From: Hydrogenophaga sp.
GTDB taxonomy: Bacteria; Pseudomonadota; Gammaproteobacteria; Burkholderiales; Burkholderiaceae_C
Assembly (NCBI GenBank): GCA_011391495.1
Contig: JAABQK010000016.1
Coordinates: 1-59,530 of the forward strand
Length of the DNA stretch: 59,530 bases
Direction of reading: 5' to 3'
Position numbers and translations under genes: made by a program. How positions within the stretch are numbered: the stretch's first letter is position 1; the number at the start of each line of letters is the position of its first letter. This document shows, one piece after another, positions 54,020-59,530 of the stretch. The notes under the pieces were generated by a model that did no database searches, had not been told where the DNA came from, and was given only the letters and a program-made list of their open reading frames with translations.

Positions 54020-55308
54020 CCGAAGCACTGCTGGGCTTTCTGGCCGTCTTCGCGCTGGCCTTCCTGCGCGTTCCGCTGGCGGTGTCCATGTCCATCGCCG
54101 GACTGGTGGGGCTGGGGCTGATGCGCGGCTGGCAGCCAGCCTATGCCAGCACCAGCCAGGTGATCTTCGAGACCGGCTTTCACTACGTGCTGTCGGTGAT
54201 TCCCCTGTTCGTCCTGATGGGCAACTTCGTCGCCCGCGCCGGCATGGCGCGAGAACTCTTCACCGCCGCCAATGCCTTTGTGGGCCACCGCCGCGGCGGC
54301 CTGGCGATGGCCAGCATCATTGCCTCGGGCGGCTTCGGCTCGATCTGCGGCTCGTCGATTGCCACCGCCGCCACCATGACGCGCGTGGCCTACCCGGAGA
54401 TGAAGGCCCACGGCTACAAGGACACGCTGGCCACGGGCTCCATCGCATCGGGGGGCACGCTGGGCATCCTGATCCCGCCATCCACCATCCTGGTGATCTA
54501 CGGCATCATCACCGAGACCGACATCGGCAAGCTGTTCATCGCCGGCATCCTGCCCGGCATCGTGGCCATCACCTGCCTGTGCCTGGCGGTGGTATTCGTC
54601 ACCTGGCGCGACCCGTCGGCCGGACCACCGGCCGAGCGCTTCACCTGGACCCAGCGCTTCGCGGCGATCCGCGGCATCTGGGGCGTGGCGGTCCTGTTTG
54701 GCCTGGTGATCGGCGGCATCTACGGTGGTGTCTTCACCGCGACCGAGGGTGCGGGTGTGGGCGCGGCAGGCGCCTTCCTGATTGCGCTGCTGCGCGGCAC
54801 GCTGCGCCCGCGCGTGCTGCTGGACATCCTGGTCGAGAGCACGCGCACCACGGCCATGCTGTTCATGATCCTGATCGGCGCGATGATCTTCACCAACTTC
54901 ATCAACTTCACCAGCATGCCGGGCGACCTGCGCGACTTCGTGCTGCAGTTCAGCCCCAACCCCATCATGGTGGTGGTGATGATGATGGGCATCTACCTGG
55001 TGCTGGGCATGGTGATGGAGGAACTCTCCATCGTCCTGCTGACGATTCCGGTGTTCTTCCCGGTCATCACTGGCCTGGGTTTCGACCCCGTGTGGTTCGG
55101 CATCCTGATCGTCACCATCGTGGAGATCGGCATGATCTCGCCACCCGTGGGCCTCAACCTTTTCGTCATCAACTCGCTGCTGCCCGACGTCAACCTGGCC
55201 ACCATGTACCGGGGTGTCTGGCCCTTTGTGGCGGCCGACATCGTGCGCCTGGGGATTCTGATCGCCTTCCCGGTCATCGCGCTGTGGCTGCCGGGATTCA
55301 TGGGCTGA
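54016..55308 (+). CDS. TRAP transporter large permease (DctM family)
   Basis: Protein of 430 residues with about 12 membrane segments. The DctM core IIASGGFGSICGSSIATAAT, ATGSIASGGTLGILIPPS and GMISPPVGLNLFVIN are typical of the Na+-coupled large subunit. It ends exactly where the minus-strand MscS gene ends; the stops abut with no gap. Confidence 0.93.
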   Translation: MTEALLGFLAVFALAFLRVPLAVSMSIAGLVGLGLMRGWQPAYASTSQVIFETGFHYVLSVIPLFVLMGNFVARAGMARELFTAANAFVGHRRGGLAMASIIASGGFGSICGSSIATAATMTRVAYPEMKAHGYKDTLATGSIASGGTLGILIPPSTILVIYGIITETDIGKLFIAGILPGIVAITCLCLAVVFVTWRDPSAGPPAERFTWTQRFAAIRGIWGVAVLFGLVIGGIYGGVFTATEGAGVGAAGAFLIALLRGTLRPRVLLDILVESTRTTAMLFMILIGAMIFTNFINFTSMPGDLRDFVLQFSPNPIMVVVMMMGIYLVLGMVMEELSIVLLTIPVFFPVITGLGFDPVWFGILIVTIVEIGMISPPVGLNLFVINSLLPDVNLATMYRGVWPFVAADIVRLGILIAFPVIALWLPGFMG

Positions 55309-56604
55309 TCAGGCCGCCGGCTTCATGTGCACGATGCGCTGCGGGTACGGTATCTCGATCCCGTGCTCGCGCAGCGCCCGAAGGATGGCCAGGTTGATGT
55401 CCGAGCGCAGGTTGAGCTGCCCGTTCTCGGGGTCGACGATCCAGTAGCCCAGCGTGAACTCCAGCCCGTCGGCGCCAAACGCCGACAGGGCGGCATTCGG
55501 CGCGGGATCCTTGAGCACCCGTTCCTGAGCCAGAGCGGCTTCCGCGAGCAGGCGGCGCACCAGATCCACGTCGCTGTCGTAAGCCACCGACACCACCGTG
55601 GACTGCCAGACCTTGGCGTCGGCCAGCGAGAGGTTTTCCACCCGGTTGGTGATCAGGATTTCGTTGGGCACGATGGACTCGCGCCCGGCGGCCGAGCGGA
55701 TCACGGTGTAGCGCGCCTTGATGTCGCTGATGCGGCCTTCGAAGTTGTCGACCTTGACGTTGTCACCGATTCGCATGCTCTGCTCAGCCAGGATCACGAA
55801 GCCGCTCACGTAATTGGACGCCAGCTTCTGCAGGCCCAGACCGATGCCCACGCCCACGGCGCCACCCAGCACCGAGAGCGCCGTGAGGTCGATGCCCACC
55901 GCCGACAGCGCGATGATCAGGCCAAGGAACATCAACACGGCGCGCGTGGCGTTGCTCACCGCCTTGCGCAGCGACAGCTCACCACCCACCGCCTTGCGCA
56001 GCAGGCGCGTCTCGATGGCCGACGACACCCAGAGCGACAGAATCAGCACAGCGCCCGCTGTGAGCGCGCCCTCGATCATGGTGCGCAGGCTCAGCGTGGT
56101 GGCGCCGATCTTCCAGGTGATCTGGTCCAGCTCATTGAGCACCACCGGCAGCAGGCCACTGACCCACAACACCATGGCGAGCCAGGCCACCCAGGAAATG
56201 GTGCGCTCCAGCACGCGCACCCAGGGAGCGCTGGCAAACGCCACTTGCAGCACCTTGACGCCCACACGGATGACCACCAGTGACACCAGCACCGGAATGG
56301 CCACCTTGAACACCGCGATCGGCACGTATTTCAGCAACACCGCGCGTGCGGTGTAGCCCAGGGTCAGCAGGAGCAGCGGGAACATGACCCCATCAATCAG
56401 CCGGCGACCAAACATCACCGGACTTTTCTCGTCCCGCAGGCCCAGGGCGCGGCGCAGCAATGCCGTGGCCCACCAGGCCAGCAGAACACAGCTCGCCAGC
56501 GCGGCAAATTCAACCCACACGGTGGGCTGGGTGAAGCCGGCCAGCCAGGCCTGCAGGTCGTCGATCGGGGGCGGTGTGGTGGTGAGCGAAACGGTCGATG
56601 TCAT
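55309..56604 (-). CDS. Mechanosensitive channel, MscS family
   Basis: Protein of 431 residues. Four or five hydrophobic segments are followed by the pore helix and MscS beta-domain: SVLGGAVGVGIGLGLQKLAS, ILAEQSMRIGDNVKVDNFEG and IVPNEILITNRVENLSLAD. The C-terminal alpha/beta cage domain ends IEIPYPQRIVHMKPAA. It opens on hypo-osmotic shock and releases solutes. It has more N-terminal helices than E. coli MscS (286 residues), as in many small-to-medium MscS paralogues. Confidence 0.9.
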   Translation of the reverse strand: MTSTVSLTTTPPPIDDLQAWLAGFTQPTVWVEFAALASCVLLAWWATALLRRALGLRDEKSPVMFGRRLIDGVMFPLLLLTLGYTARAVLLKYVPIAVFKVAIPVLVSLVVIRVGVKVLQVAFASAPWVRVLERTISWVAWLAMVLWVSGLLPVVLNELDQITWKIGATTLSLRTMIEGALTAGAVLILSLWVSSAIETRLLRKAVGGELSLRKAVSNATRAVLMFLGLIIALSAVGIDLTALSVLGGAVGVGIGLGLQKLASNYVSGFVILAEQSMRIGDNVKVDNFEGRISDIKARYTVIRSAAGRESIVPNEILITNRVENLSLADAKVWQSTVVSVAYDSDVDLVRRLLAEAALAQERVLKDPAPNAALSAFGADGLEFTLGYWIVDPENGQLNLRSDINLAILRALREHGIEIPYPQRIVHMKPAA

Positions 56605-56721
56605 GCGATATCGCGAGAAAAAAAGAACAGATCATGGAACACGGCGAAACCGGCTTGTCCGCGCTGCAGGTATTGCCCCTTGGGATCTGCGGTGAGGCGT
56701 GGCGAGCAGGCCGGAGGGGCA

Positions 56722-57504
56722 TCACCAGTTCGGAGCGCGCTTTTCGATGAAAGCCTGCACGCCCTCCTGCGCCACGGCGTGCGCCATGTTGCAGGCCATG
56801 GTCTGGCCCGCGAGCTGGTAGGCCGACTCCAGGCCCGTTTCCAGCTGCCGGTAAAAAAGTGCCTTGCCCATGGCGATGGCCTCGCGCGGTTTGGCCACGA
56901 TGCGGTCCACCAGCGCGGTCACTTCCGCATCCAGCGCGTCAGTGGCCACCACCCGGTTCACCAGACCACGCGCCCTGGCCTCGTTGGCCGAGATGAAGTC
57001 GCCGGTGAGCAGCATTTCCATCGCCTGCTTCGGCAGCATGTTGCGCGACAGGGCCACGCCGGGCGTGGCGCAGAACAGACCCACATCGATGCCGTTGACG
57101 CCGAAGGAGGCCTCCGACGCCGCCACCGCCAGATCGCACTGCGCCACCAGCTGGCAGCCCGCCGCCGTGGCCAGTGCGTGCACGCGGGCGACCACCGGCA
57201 CCTCCAGCCTGCGGATGCTCAGCATCAGCTTCGAGCAGGCGGCGAACAGCGCCTGGTAGTACGCCACGTCGGGCCTGGCCCTCATCTCCTTCAGGTCGTG
57301 CCCGGCGCAGAAGGCGCGGCCGCTGGCAGCAATCACCACGGCGCGCGCCTGCGGGTCGGCCGCCACCGCGTCCAGCGCCGCCTGCAGCGCCGCCATCATG
57401 GCTTCGCTCAGCACATTGAAACTGCGAGGAGCGTTCAGCGTGAGCGTGTGCACGCCGCGTGCATCGCGCAGGTGCAACACCAGGTCCACCGAGGGTTCAG
57501 ACAT
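56722..57504 (-). CDS. Enoyl-CoA hydratase/isomerase family protein (ECHDC3-like)
   Basis: Protein of 260 residues of the crotonase fold. Oxyanion-hole segment AFCAGHDLKEM at residues 65-75 and EVPVVARVHALATAAGCQLV are typical. Glu163 in QAMEMLLTGD aligns with rat crotonase Glu164, but the site of Glu144 is Gly138 (ASFGVNGIDVG). The classical two-Glu hydratase site is therefore incomplete, as in ECHDC3-type proteins. The start overlaps the end of the deacetylase gene by 8 nt. Function may differ from beta-oxidation hydration. Confidence 0.85.
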   Translation of the reverse strand: MSEPSVDLVLHLRDARGVHTLTLNAPRSFNVLSEAMMAALQAALDAVAADPQARAVVIAASGRAFCAGHDLKEMRARPDVAYYQALFAACSKLMLSIRRLEVPVVARVHALATAAGCQLVAQCDLAVAASEASFGVNGIDVGLFCATPGVALSRNMLPKQAMEMLLTGDFISANEARARGLVNRVVATDALDAEVTALVDRIVAKPREAIAMGKALFYRQLETGLESAYQLAGQTMACNMAHAVAQEGVQAFIEKRAPNW

Positions 57505-58450
57505 CGGCCAGGACCCTCAGATGGGCTTCCACGCTGCGCGCCAGCGAACTCATGTCGTAACCCCCTTCGAGGCAACTCACGATGCGGCCTTTGGCATGGC
57601 GCTGTGCCACTTCCTTGATGCGCTGGGTGATCCAGGCGTAGTCGTTCTCGACCAGGCCGAGCTGGCCCATGTCGTCCTCCCGGTGACCGTCAAAGCCAGC
57701 GCTGATGAAGATCATCTGCGGCTGGTGGGCGTCCAGCCGCGGCAGCCACATCATGTCGATCAGTTCCCGGATGTCCATGCCCTTGGTGTAGGCGGGCACC
57801 GGCAGGTTCACCAGGTTGCTGGCGCTGGAATGCTCCCAGACCGGGTAGAACGGATGCTGGTAGAAGCTGCACATGAGGATGCGCTGATCGCCCGCCACGA
57901 TGTCTTCGGTACCGTTGCCGTGGTGCACGTCGAAGTCGATGATGGCCACGCGCTTCAGTCCGTGGCGCTCCAGCGCGTACTTGGCGGCCACCGCCACGTT
58001 GTTCACGAAGCAGAAACCCATGGCCTGGTTGCGCGTGGCGTGGTGGCCGGGCGGGCGCACGGCGCAAAAGGCGTTGGCCAGTTCACCGGCGATCACCGCA
58101 TCGGTGGCGTCGATGGCGGCACCGGCGGCCATCAGGATGGCGTCCCAGGAATGGATGTTGATCGAGGTGTCCGGGTCCACCTGGGCGTGCGTCGGGCCAC
58201 CGGCGGCGATCTCGTCGCGCAGCCCGTCGGACAGGCCTCGCAGCGAAGCCAGGTGCATGCGGCCGTGTGCCAGTTCCAGATCGGCCAGCGCGGCGGCGGT
58301 GGCTTCGCGGCGCTCCAGCGCCACGTCCAGTCCGCAGGCGAGCAAACGGTCTTCGATCGCATCCAGCCGCGCCGGGCATTCCGGATGTCCGGCGCCCATT
58401 TCGTGTCTCCAGCAATCCTTGTGGGTGAAATAACCGGTGGCCTGGCTCAT
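57497..58450 (-). CDS. Histone-deacetylase-family amidohydrolase
   Basis: Protein of 317 residues. Arginase/deacetylase fold with all catalytic parts: His136-His137 in RPPGHHATR, zinc ligands Asp174, His176 (DFDVHHGNG) and Asp254 (AGFDGHREDD), and Tyr in CLEGGYDMS. Bacterial members deacetylate polyamines or act in acetoin utilisation; the target is unknown. ATG 58450 is preferred to GTG 58453. It overlaps the crotonase gene and is divergent from moxR by 26 nt. Confidence 0.9.
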   Translation of the reverse strand: MSQATGYFTHKDCWRHEMGAGHPECPARLDAIEDRLLACGLDVALERREATAAALADLELAHGRMHLASLRGLSDGLRDEIAAGGPTHAQVDPDTSINIHSWDAILMAAGAAIDATDAVIAGELANAFCAVRPPGHHATRNQAMGFCFVNNVAVAAKYALERHGLKRVAIIDFDVHHGNGTEDIVAGDQRILMCSFYQHPFYPVWEHSSASNLVNLPVPAYTKGMDIRELIDMMWLPRLDAHQPQMIFISAGFDGHREDDMGQLGLVENDYAWITQRIKEVAQRHAKGRIVSCLEGGYDMSSLARSVEAHLRVLADV

Positions 58451-58463
58451 CACATTTTTGCGC

Positions 58464-58469
58464 TATGGT
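58464..58469 (+). promoter_or_regulatory. -10-like hexamer TATGGT, predicted leaderless moxR start
   Basis: TATGGT ends 7 nt before ATG 58477 and overlaps the alternative ATG 58465, which argues for 58477. Confidence 0.4.
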
Positions 58470-58476
58470 TCACGGC

Positions 58477-59397
58477 ATGATTGCCGATCAAAAAATCCAA
58501 CAATTGCTGAACCAGCTTAACACGGTCATCGTCGGCAAAGCCCCCCAGGTGTCCGACTGCGTGGCCTGTCTGCTGGCGGGGGGCCACCTGCTGATCGAGG
58601 ACGTGCCGGGCGTGGGAAAAACCACGCTGGCCCATGCGCTCTCGAAGTCGTTTGGCCTGCAGTTCTCGCGCGTGCAGTTCACCGCGGACCTGATGCCCAG
58701 CGATCTCATCGGGGTGTCGATCTATGAGCGCGGCCGCGAGGGTTTCGTGTTCCACCCCGGCCCGGTGTTTGCCCAGGTGCTGCTGGCCGACGAAATCAAC
58801 CGCGCGAGCCCCAAGACACAGAGCGCCCTGCTCGAAGCCATGGAAGAAAAGCAGGTCACGGTGGAGGGCTCGACGCGCGCACTGCCCAACCCCTTCTTCG
58901 TCATCGCGACCCAGAATCCGCACGACCAGCTCGGCACCTACGCCCTGCCCGAATCGCAACTGGACCGGTTCCACATGCGGCTCTCGCTGGGCTACCCCGA
59001 CCGGGCCGCCGAGCGCGAGTTGCTGCGCGGCGCCGACCGGCGCGACCTGCTGGACAACCTGCAGCCGGTGCTGACCCCCGCGGACCTGGCCCGCCTGCAG
59101 CAGGCGGTCGCTGCGGTGCACACCGCCGAGCCAGTGCTGGAATACCTGCAGGACCTGGTCGCGGCCACCCGCTCGGGCCGCTGGTTCGCCCAGGGCCTGT
59201 CGCCGCGCGCGGCGCTGGCGGTTGCCCGAGCGGCCAAGGCGCAGGCCTACCTGCAGGGGCGTGACTACGTGGCGCCCGACGACATTGCGGCCATCCTGCC
59301 GCAGACCGTGGCGCACCGCCTGATCCCGGTGAGCGACGCCGGCCGCGGACCGGTGGAACAGGTGCGTGCCATGGTGGACGCCACGCCCCTTCCGTGA
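58477..59397 (+). CDS. MoxR-family AAA+ ATPase
   Basis: Protein of 306 residues (310 from ATG 58465). Chaperone-like AAA+ ATPase that usually activates metal or redox enzymes with DUF58/VWA partners. Walker A EDVPGVGKTTLAHAL, Walker B VLLADEINRASPKTQSALLEA, sensor 1 FFVIATQNP and sensor 2 SPRAALAVARAAK are intact. The usual next gene (DUF58) would start after repeat copy 7; only a possible ATG at 59520 is visible before the window ends. Confidence 0.92.
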   Translation: MIADQKIQQLLNQLNTVIVGKAPQVSDCVACLLAGGHLLIEDVPGVGKTTLAHALSKSFGLQFSRVQFTADLMPSDLIGVSIYERGREGFVFHPGPVFAQVLLADEINRASPKTQSALLEAMEEKQVTVEGSTRALPNPFFVIATQNPHDQLGTYALPESQLDRFHMRLSLGYPDRAAERELLRGADRRDLLDNLQPVLTPADLARLQQAVAAVHTAEPVLEYLQDLVAATRSGRWFAQGLSPRAALAVARAAKAQAYLQGRDYVAPDDIAAILPQTVAHRLIPVSDAGRGPVEQVRAMVDATPLP

Positions 59398-59402
59398 TGT
59401 GG

Positions 59403-59479
59403 AAAACCCCCGCCGCGCTGCGCGCGACCCCCTCAAGGGGGCAACACCAGCGGCCCGGCGAAGCCGGTTCCGCGGTGTT
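59403..59479 (+). repeat. Two-hairpin dispersed repeat, copy 7
   Basis: Begins 6 nt after the moxR stop. Short hairpin CCCCC-TCAA-GGGGG followed by a long stem at 59443-59479, whose 37 bases equal those of copy 1 (7641-7677) although the copies lie 52 kb apart. Confidence 0.85.
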
Positions 59480-59530
59480 CCCGGATAAGGCACTTCGTAC
59501 CACCGCTCGTTCAATTTCAATGAATTCCGT

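Overview
This window is GC-rich (roughly 65-70 % by eye) chromosomal DNA that looks like Burkholderiales, most probably Comamonadaceae of the Hydrogenophaga type. The basis is codon use, protein wording, a complete Entner-Doudoroff (ED) operon next to an Frc-type sugar ABC importer, EtfBA control sites of the beta-proteobacterial style, and a short dispersed repeat after stop codons. I see no rRNA, tRNA, CRISPR array, insertion sequence or intact prophage. Nearly all genes look like core metabolism or housekeeping. The species assignment is my inference from memory of such proteins, not a search.

Layout. 1-1229: 5' part of comEC (minus). 1382-8666: an uncharacterised three-gene cluster (transglutaminase-DUF2126 fusion, circularly permuted ATP-grasp/alpha-E fusion, second transglutaminase). 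8936-16193: small single genes (RidA, flavin reductase, a lipoprotein with an FNR-type promoter, M14 peptidase, EcsC-like, SRPBCC, DTW-domain RNA modification enzyme, membrane protein, degenerate-GGDEF protein). 16277-18480 (minus): a 49-residue Cys-rich protein, a secreted protein and two tandem SRAP proteins, one of which has lost its catalytic residues. 18536-21984: a tight plus-strand run of Gfo/Idh/MocA oxidoreductase, M23 peptidase, RluE and a trypsin-like protease. 22112-26775: an orphan phage-tail-tube-like protein, lipoprotein hydrolase, Bcr/CflA transporter, miaA, an orphan ABC ATPase and a 50-residue membrane protein.

26789-39381 is the main metabolic block. frcB-frcC-frcA-fucU-like-ROK regulator (minus) is divergent from a PfkB sugar kinase, followed by zwf-pgl-edd-eda-pgi. 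Together these would import a sugar (probably fructose), phosphorylate it, isomerise it with Pgi and oxidise it through ED. A ROK-type operator candidate lies in the divergent promoter and a HexR-type palindrome precedes zwf. 39490-47314 holds a lower-GC secreted protein, two unknown proteins, an enoyl-ACP-reductase-like protein, a 7TM-DISM/degenerate-GGDEF sensor and a class A PBP. 47384-52039 (minus) is a flavin oxidoreductase, an acyl-CoA dehydrogenase and etfBA with three upstream palindromes. 52390-55308 is a TRAP transporter. 55309-58450 (minus) is MscS, an enoyl-CoA hydratase homologue and a histone-deacetylase-family enzyme. 58477-59397 is MoxR.

Two window-wide patterns stand out. First, seven copies of a two-hairpin element sit mostly just after stop codons inside operons, and their stems covary between copies. 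Second, at least ten genes have a -10-like hexamer ending 6-8 nt before the start codon and no Shine-Dalgarno, which predicts leaderless mRNAs.
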